Shown here in pieces: positions 1 to 11,389 of a stretch of 64,000 bases of DNA; within the stretch, counting starts at the first letter, position 1; each line of letters starts with the position of its first letter. Both the position numbers and the translations under genes were made by a program. The stretch covers positions 1,798,001 to 1,862,000 of the forward strand of contig NC_058150.1 in assembly GCF_011075055.1 (NCBI RefSeq), read 5' to 3'. The DNA comes from Mangifera indica. Lineage: Eukaryota > Streptophyta > Magnoliopsida > Sapindales > Anacardiaceae. The notes beneath the pieces are model-generated. The model saw only the letters and a program-made list of their open reading frames with translations. It made no database searches and was not told the DNA's origin.

Positions 1-119
1 GGTAAATGATTATCACTCTCAGTTTTTTCTTGCTCTGTACATTCTAATACACCTTACTTTCTGATTATCTGTTGAATCAGTTACCAAAACTTTTGTTCTG
101 GATTTCTTTGTTCTTCCAG

Positions 120-382
120 GAAGTATATTTGAGGAAACTATGACAATAAATGGTGAGACAATAAAGTCAAGCAGGTATGACAGAATTCATGCAGGCATTT
201 ACAAAGTGTTGGATCTGTCTCTCTGTATCATGGGCTAAGCTGTGTTTTCATCAACTTTGTCTAGGTGGCCTTGCACTCGTTCATTTGCAGACCCAGTGCA
301 GGCTTTTGAAGATCAGAGTAGCTGTGCTTCATCGTCAATAGCAGAAAATATGAATAATGTCCCAAATGGAAGGCATGGCTGA
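120..382 (+). CDS. C-terminal two exons of an unidentified gene (partial)
   Basis: Two short coding exons are visible, 120-174 and 265-382. Each is preceded by a pyrimidine-rich acceptor (tcttccag and tttgtctag), and the first is followed by a gtatga donor. Spliced together they read in one frame through an Arg codon split AG|G, giving a tail that contains INGETIKSSRWPCTRSF and ends NNVPNGRHG before TGA at 380-382. The tail is Ser- and Asn-rich with no recognisable domain. The upstream exons lie outside the window, so I do not name the protein. The clean splice sites and an in-frame junction without a stop support a real gene end. The downstream neighbour, the bZIP gene, is convergent. Confidence 0.6.
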
Positions 383-992
383 CAATCAATATGTTGCTTT
401 CTTTCAAGGTTATTGTACGTAAACTGATGTGGATGATGTAGACCAGCATGTTCTGAGTAGAAACTAAGCAGAACTTTCATCCTCTCTCATCTGTCTTTAT
501 CTCTACATATATATTTTTTTCTCATTGGTTGCGGCAGAGGGGCAGATGGCTCTAATATTGCCTCTAGTTATGAGAAATGGCAACTGAAGATGCATCTATG
601 CAAATAAGCTTAAGAAAATTGGTTTCATTAATAAGTGATAAAAAATGGTGAATGATGCAAGATGTTGGAAATAACTTGTTAAACAGAGAATTTTTTGTTG
701 GGACAGACCATTTGGAGCAACCAGTTTTATGTTGAAGATTATTTTCTGTTGTGCTTGGTCCTTTTCTATATCAAATTATGAACCTCTCTTTTACCTTAGA
801 GAAGCATTTCATAGGTTGTCAGGAAAGAAAGAGAATTTATAGTTCTTCATGATCAAACAAATATGAGGAGTAGAGTTTATTTGAATTATGGCTAATGATA
901 AGTGCCTTTACTGTAACCTTAATGAATACTTACATGAACAACACAATTCAAAGCGGAGTTTATATTCATTCTATAGTTTAGTGATGAATGGA
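383..992. other. Intergenic, between convergent gene ends
   Basis: About 600 bases between the plus-strand gene tail and the minus-strand bZIP stop codon. It should hold both 3' untranslated regions and polyadenylation sites. The composition is AT-rich with no long ORF and no repeat that I could recognise. Confidence 0.5.
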
Positions 993-1547
993 TTAACTTG
1001 AATCCTCAGCTATGAGGCTATTCATATTTGCAGTGGGGGCAATGGCTTCTTTGTGACCTTGGAGAGGGGTCATGAGATGGGAGAGAAGTATTTGAAGAGA
1101 AGCAACTTTCTCCTTGAGCTGTAAATTCTCTTGAAGGATCAGGTTGTTATTCTCCAACAAGAGAATAATCTTTTCTGATAGTTGATGATTAACAGTTTGA
1201 ACCTGGTTAACCTGAAACTGAAGCTCTTCGATGAGTTTCTTCTTGCGCATTCTTGATCTTCGAGCTGATTCCCTGTTAGATATCACTCTCTTCAGCCTCC
1301 TTTCATTGATGATGTTCACACTGTTCTCTCTTGCTTCATTGTCTAGAGTCGAGCCAATACTGACAGATGTTGATTTCGGAGAGAATACATCAAAAGGAAC
1401 ATGAAACTGGTCATCAGCAGAATTGGCAAAGAACTTGCTGGAGAAATCCGTGCTCACTCCCGGGTAAGCTGAAGAGAGATGAAGAAGATTCTGAACTGGG
1501 TTTTCTGCATATTGTTGCTTTAATTCATGTGGCTCCATGGCTTCCAT
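993..1547 (-). CDS. bZIP transcription factor, small S-type (bZIP43-like)
   Basis: An intronless 184-residue nuclear DNA-binding protein. The basic region carries the invariant N-x7-R signature as NRESARRSR (residues 91-99), followed by MRKKKLIEEL and a leucine-zipper heptad run to about residue 150. The N-terminal 75 residues are of the loose Ser/Asp/Phe type seen in group S bZIPs. Small size, lack of introns and a central bZIP fit the Arabidopsis bZIP42/43/48-type clade; I base this on family knowledge, not a search. These proteins bind ACGT-core sites, usually as heterodimers. The conserved sucrose-peptide uORF known from bZIP11-type relatives was not seen upstream. A TATA-like element lies about 125 bases upstream on the same strand. 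Confidence 0.9.
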   Translation of the reverse strand: MEAMEPHELKQQYAENPVQNLLHLSSAYPGVSTDFSSKFFANSADDQFHVPFDVFSPKSTSVSIGSTLDNEARENSVNIINERRLKRVISNRESARRSRMRKKKLIEELQFQVNQVQTVNHQLSEKIILLLENNNLILQENLQLKEKVASLQILLSHLMTPLQGHKEAIAPTANMNSLIAEDSS

Positions 1548-1672
1548 TTTAAGATGACTTGAACTTAAAAGGCAGAGAGAAACAAAAAATGCAGAACTTA
1601 AATCATGTAACTAGTTTTACATTAGACACTAATTATATTGAACAACAATATCAAGATTAATAATAATTATTT

Positions 1673-1681
1673 CTATATATA
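1673..1681 (-). promoter_or_regulatory. Candidate TATA box of the bZIP gene
   Basis: Read on the minus strand this is TATATATAG, about 125 bases upstream of the bZIP start codon. That distance would leave a leader of roughly 90-95 bases. The surroundings are AT-rich, so chance occurrence is possible. Confidence 0.35.
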
Positions 1682-1682
1682 A

Positions 1683-3721
1683 CAAATGATAGAGGATCAA
1701 GCAATCATGGTTACTAAAATAATCACTGGATGAAAAATTATGGCTACAACTTTAGTTATTCTAAAATCCCATGACAAAGCATCCTACCTAGCAACAATTT
1801 TAGCAAAATTTATTAGAGAAAGAATTTAATTTCAGCATTTTTTTAAAACAAAAATGGTATGACTTGAATAGTCAGGTGTGTATCTTTGATTTAAACCTAT
1901 TTATAAGATGAATTTAGTAATGAATTTAATTACATTATTACTTTAATCAAATTATCTTTTGAAGTCATAGCATTCAGTCTATTGACAAAACTAGAAATGG
2001 TAAATTAGTATTAATTAAGAGTGGCGGTGACATTAACTTGCACGTATTGCTATAGAGAATGCTTTACAAAAATTGATGAAAGTCCATGAGATAGCTTATT
2101 ATAGAAGAATATTTTCCCAGAATAGGCAGCAATTTTACATGTTATTAGCAACATTTTTCTTTTAGTCTTTTTGGGTTTTTAATTAGGGGATTACTCTGAT
2201 ATTTAATTCAGTAAATTAAGACAATAATTATGAAAAACAAAATGCAAGCATGCATCTGTACACAATCATCAGAGAAGAGAAGGAAACATGTATATTTGCG
2301 TGTGGAATATCTTACAACATTATTTAATCTATCTATTGAGTTTATTATCCTTAGCCAATACAGTGTTTGAACCTGTACTGAGCTGCAATTTGGAAACCCT
2401 TACAGACACTATGAAGTAACGCAAGAAAATGAACATTGCAGAGAGGAAGAAGATACTGAGGACAGATGACTGTTGAGAATCGAGGCAATTGGGAGATTTG
2501 CCGACAATCATGTATCTGGATTTAACGTGAACTAGCTTTGCCCAATGATTATGCTACCAGATAGAACAAAGGGGCCACCCAGAAATGCGCAATGGCAGGG
2601 CCATCTCCCAGCCGGGATTTGGTGGCAATACTTGCAGTATTTCCCATATTTAATATGGCAATAGAGCCTAATACTCTTTCAGAGTAGAACACATGTTCCC
2701 TGTTAACGAACATAAACATCAAGGGATGACTTTAGCATAAATACCTGGTTGAAACTTATCCACACATAACAGTCCTCTAAATGCCATCAGACACTGAACA
2801 AATAAAGGTTTACTCAAAGGTTAACTTCAGTGTAAGCAAAAGGAAACTAAGATGACTCACAGAGGCTGTCTTAGCCTCAAACCATCTTTGCAAAACATAT
2901 AAGCATCTAGCCATGTACATTAGATTTGAGATGCACCCTGCAGCAAGCAAACTAACATAAATACAATACACTGCAAAGTTTTAGCTGGTTATCCTTCATT
3001 GATACAGACGGAGACAAGTTACTGAGAGAATAAATTGCTGAATTTTTTGCTTTTTGATAATCCAGAATTATCCCCCACACTTGCTTTGCAAACCCAAGTT
3101 CAATACCTACAGCCCCAAACAAATCCTGCTGTCACTGGTATGTGGTTAACTATGACTTTATTAGCCATGCAGGTGCCCATGAGGAGGCTCAAACCCCAGT
3201 CCTTGTGGGAGCAAATGATATAAAATGCTAAAATTAAACATATAACATATAAAAGATGATTGCAAAATAAAATTTCCAGAGATCCAATTGACAAGGACAA
3301 AAAGCCTCTTATCATACAATTCACAACCTCAGTAACAATACAAGGGCTAACGACAAGCAAAAAAGCAAACAACATATTAGAAAAGAAAAAACCCTAAAAA
3401 AAGAATCATGTCTTTAACACGGCATATATTACATTTTCCACTTGTTCCAAAAACATTTCAGTGCCTATGGAAAAAAATAAATAAAAACATAAACAATATA
3501 TACATTGAAAATTATTAAATTAAGAAATCATGATTAAAATGCACTCATTGAACATTCTTATAGCAAAATACCAAAATATTCCAACTAAAAACACATTTAA
3601 ATACCAAAATATTCTCACAATCTTCATGTAAATAGATTATTTTTTTTCCCAACAGCAATATCTTTAAACCACCTAGTGCTCATTAAGAAACTTCAAAATC
3701 ATATGTGATCATGAGTTGCTG
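1683..3721. other. Intergenic, no supported gene
   Basis: About 2 kb between the bZIP promoter and the RING-H2 stop codon. The right end (about 3400-3721) should be the 3' untranslated region of the RING gene. ORFs of 60-90 codons here have no family motifs and no consistent splice partners. A GC-richer patch near 2560-2640 and another near 3080-3215 could be decayed coding or transposon sequence, but I could not identify either. Confidence 0.45.
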
Positions 3722-5269
3722 TCACTGGCCACGAGCAGCTCTCTGATTTCTCCACCTCTCGTACACAGGATCATCTGTGGGTAACTCATAGCGACAAACA
3801 GGACATGTATTCCTAATCCCAAGCCACGGTATAATGCAATCTCCATGATACCAATGGGTGCACGGCAATTGCTTTGCTTTCTCCCCAACACCAATATCAT
3901 CCTTACATACGGCACAAACTGCATTATTACTCTCCACATCCACTTTTGTCAGAACCACCAGAGGAAGATTTGCGATAACAGCTTTTGAGGCCGGGGGTCT
4001 ACCCATCCATGCACTCTCATTCTCTGCAAATTGCCCAAAAAACACATCATACTCTGCAGTATGAAAAAAGTCACCATGATCACCAAAATAAGGTGCATTA
4101 CGATTATCCATTTCAGGATTTGTCTCCAAATTATTGGCATTCAATAAAACTTCCCACTCCAAATTCCCAACTCCTACGCTTTCCACACTAACAACATCCT
4201 CAGGGGCAATTATCGGTGAAATGGAAAGTGAAATTGAATTTTCATCACCATTTTCGTTATTGATCGTACTAAAAATCTCCCTCTCATCAACTCGATCATC
4301 AACCTCCTCCCATTCAAATTCCTCATTGGTTTCTCTACTATCCTCCACATGAAGTGAATCCCAACAAAGACCAATGCTTGTAACATCATCTAGATGACCT
4401 TCACTCACATATTCATCCTCTGAAAGCAAACCCAAAACCCCTAATGTAACTTGACGCTGATTCCCATCATCAGATTCCGAATCTGCACTAAACTCAATAT
4501 TGCCAACACTCGAGGACCCCGCCACACCTGAAACCCTCCTCTCAACAAAGAAATCATCCTCGTTACAATCAAAGTCATTAATACCGACATTATTAAAATT
4601 ATGGGAATTATTCTCATTACTCTCACGAATATTCAAAACCCCTAATGTAACTTGACGCTGATTCCCATCATCAGATTCCAAATCTGAACTAAACTCAGTA
4701 ATGCGACCACACGAGGACCCAGCCACACCTGAAACCCTCCTCTCAACAAAGAAATCATCCTCGTTACAATCAAAGTCATTAATACCGACATTATTAAAAT
4801 TACGAGAATTATTGTCATTACTCTCACGAATATTCATAACCCCAAACGCTAACCCTAAACCAAAATCGGCATCCAAATGTTCACTACCTATTTCACTATT
4901 TTCACCCATCACACCAAAACTCGACCCGTTTAAAGGATCCGAGACAAACCCACTACCAAAATCATCACCAACACCAATTACCTTAGACTGCTCGACGCGT
5001 TGTTGAAACAGATCCATGACGAAATTAACCTGATTCTCGCGGTGGTCGAAGAGATCTGAGGCGTTTACAATCAACGAATCGGAATCGGACACGTCATCGT
5101 GAAAGCGAACGGCTGATTGCCCGTGAGAATAGGAAGGCGCAGATAATTCGGTATCGGAAGTGTAAATATCGAATTCGGAGTGAGACCAGTGAGGTATGGA
5201 ATCTAGGGTTAGGGTTTCGTCGGCTAATTCGTGCTGAAGGTGAAGGTAAGAAGAGGAGACCTGAGCCAT
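3722..5269 (-). CDS. RING-H2 E3 ubiquitin ligase (RDUF/RING1-like)
   Basis: An intronless 515-residue protein. The C-terminal RING-H2 (residues about 452-492) has perfect spacing, C-x2-C-x14-C-x-H-x2-H-x2-C-x10-C-x2-C, with Trp in IIPWL at the usual E2-contact position. It is preceded by a Pro/Ala-rich linker (GRPPASKAVIANLPLV) typical of plant single-RING ligases of the RDUF/RING1/BIG BROTHER kind. The long N-terminal half is acidic and Asp/Ser/Asn-rich with no other domain, so substrates cannot be inferred. Residues of about 150-285 contain two near-identical 67-residue units from a recent in-frame duplication. No transmembrane segment is apparent, so a cytosolic or nuclear ligase is likely. 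ATG at 5267-5269 is the first in-frame start and is followed by MAQVSSSY, a common beginning in this family. Confidence 0.88.
   Translation of the reverse strand: MAQVSSSYLHLQHELADETLTLDSIPHWSHSEFDIYTSDTELSAPSYSHGQSAVRFHDDVSDSDSLIVNASDLFDHRENQVNFVMDLFQQRVEQSKVIGVGDDFGSGFVSDPLNGSSFGVMGENSEIGSEHLDADFGLGLAFGVMNIRESNDNNSRNFNNVGINDFDCNEDDFFVERRVSGVAGSSCGRITEFSSDLESDDGNQRQVTLGVLNIRESNENNSHNFNNVGINDFDCNEDDFFVERRVSGVAGSSSVGNIEFSADSESDDGNQRQVTLGVLGLLSEDEYVSEGHLDDVTSIGLCWDSLHVEDSRETNEEFEWEEVDDRVDEREIFSTINNENGDENSISLSISPIIAPEDVVSVESVGVGNLEWEVLLNANNLETNPEMDNRNAPYFGDHGDFFHTAEYDVFFGQFAENESAWMGRPPASKAVIANLPLVVLTKVDVESNNAVCAVCKDDIGVGEKAKQLPCTHWYHGDCIIPWLGIRNTCPVCRYELPTDDPVYERWRNQRAARGQ
4441..4842 (-). repeat. 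In-frame 201-bp tandem duplication within the RING-H2 gene
   Basis: The units 4441-4641 and 4642-4842 are nearly identical, with scattered substitutions only, and are offset by exactly 201 bases (67 codons). Both encode the segment containing NNVGINDFDCNEDDFF and ERRVSGVAGSS. The length is a multiple of three and no stop is introduced, so the protein gains an extra acidic unit. Confidence 0.93.
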
Positions 5270-5913
5270 GTGTTCTTTTTTGTTTTAGAAAACGTAGAAA
5301 ACAAAAACAGATGCTGTTTCTGGGAAATTGAATTCTTAGAGCATTTTGTTCTGGTTGTCAGGTGGAAAAGATGGTGGCTGAGGCTTTGAAATGGGCCCAA
5401 ATTACGAAAATGCCCTTACGTGGGAAAGTAAAGTGGTTGAGAAGATGATTGAGTGTTTTGTCACTTTTGAAAATATCGTCGTTGCTGTTGTAGTGTTTCT
5501 AAAAGTCAACACCCGCATTTCTTGACGCGTGGCTTTATACTTCTCTTTGCTTCCTTTAGAATTAAATATTAGTATGCTACAAATTTTTTATTTGAAGTTT
5601 GCTTTTCAGAAATTTATAAAATTATTAAAAGATCAACCCGTCTGCTTATTTAATTCAAATTTTCCTCAGAAAAAAAAAATGTAAGAACTCTGAATAAAAT
5701 ATGAAGCTTATGCTTCTTAAATACATATTTACAGATGCAGATCCCGTTCAATGGTTCTTTCTAAAGCATTGTGCACAAAATGTTTAATACCAGCAAGATG
5801 ATCCCCCAAGAATGCCCGTATGAATCATTTCTACATGATCTGCTGGATGATGTGGTTTCAATTTAGCATATTCATCTCATCTGTGATCACTCTTTTTGTC
5901 ACGTTGGTGAATA
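5270..5913. other. Promoter region of the RING-H2 gene and 3' end of EOL1
   Basis: This holds the RING-H2 leader and promoter and the 3' untranslated region of the upstream minus-strand gene. A tgggcccaa element, which resembles plant site II/TCP-bound motifs, lies near 5392-5400, about 125 bases upstream of the RING start. Nothing else recognisable was seen. Confidence 0.45.
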
Positions 5914-8900
5914 TCACTTGACTGATGACTTGAAAAATGGATTAGATGGGCGTTGAGGTTTCGCCTGATTCGATTCTCCAGCTTTTGGCAAATTCTCCTG
6001 ATTGTCCGCAGGCCTTGACAATAAATTTGCTGCTTCCTCTTTATTCCTTAAGCCCTTGATATTCTCTACCTTTGAAGTTTGGTTTTGATGTGGTAATTCA
6101 TGACCAAGCTTAACTCCCTCTGTCTGTATTTCTTTCTTCGTAAATGTATGGTCAGATGATCCTGCAGATGATGGAATAATAGGTTCTGAAATTTTACTTC
6201 TTTCGGTTGAAGTTGAGGCCTTTCCAACTGTAACATCACCTCTGATGGACAATTCACCAGTTGAGTTCTTGTGGTATGTATTTGGACTCTCCTTGGCTTC
6301 ATTAAGCAACCTTTCCTGTTATCGAATCGGTGGGATGTGAGAAACCACACAATAATATAAATTGAAGTAGAGAACTGCAAATTTTTGTGTTTGATTATTG
6401 AAGGGTTACCTCCAGTATGCTGTTGAACCTTTCTGCCAAATTTGGGAGTTTCAGTTTAGTAACAAGCTTTATTGCACCCTGCACGGATTTTTCCATCGAT
6501 AGAAGCTTTGCAAGTTCCATAGCCCTCACAAGCTTGTCACCTAAAACAATTATCACAAGCATAGCTAGCCGCTTAGAACTTTACAACAGTTTCAGAAGTT
6601 AGATAATGTGAAGAGGGACAGGACTGGAGAATTAATTTGCATTCACATTCATGAGTTTGTTACAAATTTTAAAGACTCACCATTACAGCAAGACGCAATA
6701 AGCCTCAAGATGCATCTATCTTGAGATGCTTCTATATTGAAAGCCTCATCGTCCAGTGAACCAGTGTCAAAACCAGCTTCTGCCAGTTCTTCCATTCTTT
6801 TTAGAGTCTGTAAAGAATGAATGTACATGTAAGAATTTTATGCAAGTGAACATCATAAGAGATAAATTCAAGAAAGCTTCCCAGATGGATCAGTTTAGAG
6901 GAAAACCAACTCTCTGCAATAAAACTGACATTCTCTAAAACACAACGGGCTTGTTGAAATATAAAATTAACGAGCTCAAGAACTGATGAAATAGTAATAA
7001 AGGCTGATATATTTGGTGGGTGAGATTAACCTCTGAGAGATGAATGTTATTCAATATAAACTCATTTTCAAGGGCTTCTGCTCCCAGGTCAGAGGATGCA
7101 AGAGGAAATGAAAGATCTAGCAGAGTGAGAACTGGTTTAGGCATAACCTGTAAAGAAGACAAAAATAGTTCTTAAATGACTAGAAATCTATACACAAGAA
7201 ATAATGTCATAGAAGTGCAATCGTACCTGAGGGAAAAAGTACGGATTTTTACAGACAATGCAAAACAACTTCCTTGCATTTAAGCCAACAATCCAATAGT
7301 TTTCATCTGACTTCTTCTCTTTACTAGCACTGCATAATAGAACTTTTTTATAGAAGAAAAACCAATCTATAGAAAACATATTAATATATAAAAAACAAGA
7401 AAATCCCAGTTACGAGAAAAACTCCATATTTTTTAACAGAAAATTCTCGAACCTGAATATTGGAAGCCAGCTGCCACCATATAAGCTTGTATAAACCCTC
7501 AATACACCCTGCGTATTTCACTCACCAACTCAGATCCAATGTCACGAAGCACTAGTCAGGTGGTGACAAAATAGGAGAGTAGAACAGAGGATACCTTAGA
7601 ATCATAGGAACTTAACTGGCCTTCTTCACTGAACCCAAACCATGCTAGACTTGAACCAGGAGACACTGGGAGCCGTCCTTTCAAGGGCTGAGTTCCCTTG
7701 GCTACATTGAATACTCTAAACTCTAGCATCTGTCCTTTTTTCAAATGAAAATTAACAAGTTAGTGAACTACTTTCAAACAAACAGTACATCTTTTGAGCT
7801 GAAAAAATCAAGCCAATGAATTGAACTGCCATATCTGGGAGACAATTTTTCGAGCAGCAACTAGATTATTTTATACAGAGAGCTTTAAGCAGTAAAAAAG
7901 TGCACTTTTAAATTTAGTGATGTTCTGTCAGAATAATTGTTACTAAATTGTTGGAAAAGTGCGCCAGGTTAGCCTCAAACTAGTTAGCTGAGTCTTATAG
8001 CATTACAAAAGGCTGAAAAGAAGACCTGATCATTTGAAGGAAGACAATCTGAAACATGAGTGACAACCGCTAGTTGATCTTGAAAGCCTGCTGCCGTCAC
8101 CACTGGCCCATCAAGGGAGAGAATATGTCTCTGCAAAGAACTGCACTTAGCAACATTGATAAACACATGCAAAAAGCTCTCAAAAACAACTTAAAAGTAA
8201 GAGATTTAAATCAAAGATTTAAAATAATAGAATTACAATAAAACACACATCTACTAGCAACAAAAGGTCACCAAAGCATATTTATGAATTGCAAACTTGT
8301 CTATCAGCATTCATACTTGTATTAATAAAATATTGCTCGCTATAATCAATTGCAAGCAACTCATTTTCACATCTCTTTTTCGCTTGTGATGATTTTAATG
8401 TTGAAGTTCACAAAAATATTTATCTCTATATAATAATTAACCACTATGATCTATCAACAGCTCTCTGTCATATATATGTAGTCTGCAGGTCCCGTAAATT
8501 TGATAAACAAAAAAGGGGAGAGCTGGGAGATGAAGGGGCAGCAGAGATTTGATAGGTAAAGAGCATAAAGTAGGCATGAACTCACGCAGTGAAGGCAGAA
8601 ATTTTGAATGTACACGAGAAGGATGTACACATACATCTTAAATTATTGCCCATGTATAAAACACAAATGATGCCCATATTACAAACCTGCAAACCACCCT
8701 CAGTGAAGATGCGAAGAAAATTAAGACTTGTAATTGCAGCCACCCAACCTGTACCGAGTGCTACAGCCTTGACTTCTTCTCCTTCGAACCGCATAGACCA
8801 CTATTGTTTGGAGTATACATTACAAGTTAGAATAACAATGCTCATTGCAAAAGAATGCATAGTTTGCTTAAACAAAATATGTTCAAATTAAAGACACATT

Positions 8901-11234
8901 AAACATCAATTAACGTACCTCACTATTATTTGCCCAGCTGCTAAACGGGCGATACATGAGAGAACTCATGTTCTTCTCACCCTTGCTAGGATTTGCAAAA
9001 ACACTTCCATGTTCGTTTAATGCTGCCATTGTGAATCCAAAATAATCAGTCATTGATGGAACACGGGGACCTCTGCCAGTGTCATGAAAATCTATCTGCA
9101 TTCCAGAGAGTGTAAAGTCTCAGTACATTGTACAATAAAACCTAAATTATATACTATCCTGGCTAACAAGAATGATTCCAAATTTTTAAATTAATAGGCA
9201 GATTAATTAATGAACCTATCCCAAAAGGAACAGGAGAGGAAAAAGAAAGAGAAACAAGAACTGCAATGGAAGAGAAGGATTAAGAACAGCCTGATTACCT
9301 CTATATGAGAATAGCCATCATGTTCAATTGTTGTTATAGTCCCAAGCATATTATAGCATAAGAAGGACCTCTTTCCGGGCTGTAAAGGGGTAGAACCTGG
9401 CTGAAAAGCCTCCTGCATTTTCATCCTATTAGATGTCCTTACACTTGATCCATTTCTTTTATCAGAGTATTCCTTGTGAGTTGTATAAGCCTTTTTCCTG
9501 GACTCATTCTGTGGAAACAAGAAATCATTGTTCACATCCTTATCCAGTTCTTCATCAGCTACAGACTGTTTCCATAACCGTTTCCGGCTAGGTTGTTGAG
9601 ATTCACCATGGCTATCTTCCCCAAGGTCACTTAAACTTCCAGATACACTAACTTCTTGCTCCTTCTCCTCCTCCTCCTCCTCATCAAACAAAAGAAGCCC
9701 GTTACTGTTCCTTGATCGTGAATTTGGAATACCTTCTGTAGGAGATTTCATGGATGAAGGAACAACTGAATCCCACACACCATATTTCCCCGTAACATCA
9801 ATAACAGCCAAAGCATCGCCAATAGGCTTCCATGCCATACAACATATTCTATCATCAAATTTTTGTCTGTCAATGTCTTGCTTCTTATCAACATCCCATA
9901 TGAGAACTTGCCTATCCAAACCAGAAGTGGCCATGTATTTGCCATTAGGTGACCAAGACAAGAAACAAATGGGCTTCACATGGTCGCCTCTCAAAGAAAA
10001 CAACTTTTCAGCTGTGTCTCTATCATAAATGACCACATCATTTTTCAAACCTGGGACAGCTAAGGACTCCCCATCAGGACTCCAGCAAAGCACATTCATT
10101 ATAGAAAGATCAAAACCTGTGTCAGGAGCAACACATTTAAGAGTATGTAGTGTTACCCCAGATTGAAGTTCCCAGTATATTACTGTCCCAATTGAATCAA
10201 TTGACGCCAAGTATTCACTGTTGGGGTCAAAAGCTAAACCAGTAACAGGTCCTTTATGCCCTTTAAGAACCCTTGCAATTGAACCATCAATTGTATTGAT
10301 AAGCTTAATGCCTTCATCGTCACCGGCAGCAGCCAGCATGCTCCCAGAATTATTAAATGCAAGGACTCGAATTGGCAATGTAAATCTAGTAACATTAGTC
10401 TGAAATTCTCCTCCTGATAAACAAGTAACAATTACTAATCAACCTAATGTTATTGCATCTACTTAGGTTTGTTACTTCAATTGCTAAAACAAGCATAAAT
10501 GGAATTGTCGCTGCAAGCTGATTAGATGTAGCCAAACTATTAAAACAAACCATTGTGTATATCAAAATTTAACAACCTAATTCAAAGGAGATCTGTTAAT
10601 ATTTTGGTAGCATTGAAATATGAAAATAATAACTCAATTTAGCGTTTTCCAGTTATCCTCTAAAAAGAATTTGAAATTAAAAACAGCACCTCTAGTGACT
10701 GGTACAAATATATGTCTTATAATGAAAACATATCCTGAATCGATAACACTCAGGACTGGCGTTTTCGGCTTTTTGTGAATGAAATTTATAAGATAGTTCT
10801 CATTTTATAAAAACATTTTTACAGAACATAACATCAAGATCACTTTCCATTATATTTTGTATTTATAAATTAAAAATCACAACCAAAAAAGCCCAACAAA
10901 TTTTCAATTAAGTTAAACTATAAGTCACTAAAACAAAGAGCGTTTAAACGGTACCTGGAAACTTGTAGAGCTTAACGGAGTGATCAATAGATCCAGAAGC
11001 CAAACAAGTGGAATTGGGGCTCAGAGCTAAGGCGGTGACACCATCGCGATGGTGGCGCAGAATGTTAGGCGGATTTGAAGGGAGGAGAGAGTCGTGGATG
11101 GATATTGTAGTTTCTGCAGATGAGGCAGTGACCAAGTGTTGTCCCTGTAGGTCCCACAAGATCGAGCAGAATGAGCCATTGCCACCGGCACTGGACTTGT
11201 GCGCCTCTCGCAGCTTCACCGATCGAACTTTCAT
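5914..11234 (-). CDS. EOL1: Ctf4/AND-1/WDHD1-type replisome adaptor (EOL1 homologue)
   Basis: Twelve exons: 10955-11234, 9299-10413, 8919-9095, 8687-8800, 8026-8130, 7595-7729, 7453-7508, 7227-7329, 7031-7147, 6681-6807, 6410-6540 and 5914-6315. They total 2862 bases, or 953 residues, all with GT-AG introns and matching phases. The N-terminus is a WD40 propeller (repeats such as HRDGVTALALSPNSTCLASG and WDVDKK) to about residue 290. An acidic linker with a Glu run follows, then the Mcl1/Ctf4-type middle domain (from YSHIEIDFHDTG through FRVFNVAKGT). The C-terminus ends FKSSVK without the HMG box of animal WDHD1, as in plants. Ctf4/AND-1 couples the CMG helicase to polymerase alpha; the Arabidopsis homologue EOL1 also helps LHP1-dependent chromatin inheritance. 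E2F-type sites and a telo-box lie just upstream, fitting S-phase expression. Confidence 0.93.
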
Positions 11235-11270
11235 GGCTGGCGTCTAAATGTTTGATTAGAAACGGGTTTG

Positions 11271-11279
11271 TTAGGGTTT
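11271..11279 (-). promoter_or_regulatory. Telo-box in the EOL1 leader or promoter
   Basis: On the minus strand this reads AAACCCTAA, 37 bases upstream of the EOL1 ATG. Telo-boxes are common near the transcription start of plant genes for replication and translation. Confidence 0.55.
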
Positions 11280-11330
11280 TGTGCAAGTTTTTGTTTCACT
11301 CCTTAACGTGTTTTCAGATCTGGTTTTTGT

Positions 11331-11342
11331 TTTGGCGGGAAA
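11331..11342. promoter_or_regulatory. E2F-DP binding site upstream of EOL1
   Basis: TTTGGCGGGAAA, which matches the E2F consensus on both strands (TTTCCCGCC on the minus strand). It lies about 97-108 bases upstream of the start codon of the replication-fork gene, a typical position for S-phase control. Confidence 0.75.
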
Positions 11343-11362
11343 TTTTGGACACCTTTTATAGA

Positions 11363-11370
11363 TTTCGCGC
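11363..11370. promoter_or_regulatory. Second E2F-like site upstream of EOL1
   Basis: TTTCGCGC fits the TTTSSCGC E2F consensus. It lies about 20 bases beyond the first E2F site, which makes a paired arrangement. Confidence 0.6.
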
Positions 11371-11389
11371 GAGGGAAGTGCTGTGACAT

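Noticed and set aside
2329..2511. 60-codon minus-strand ORF with a hydrophobic core upstream of the bZIP gene, considered as a sucrose-control uORF
   Set aside because: It lies almost 0.8 kb upstream, beyond the candidate TATA box, and lacks the conserved C-terminal pattern of the S1-bZIP control peptide.
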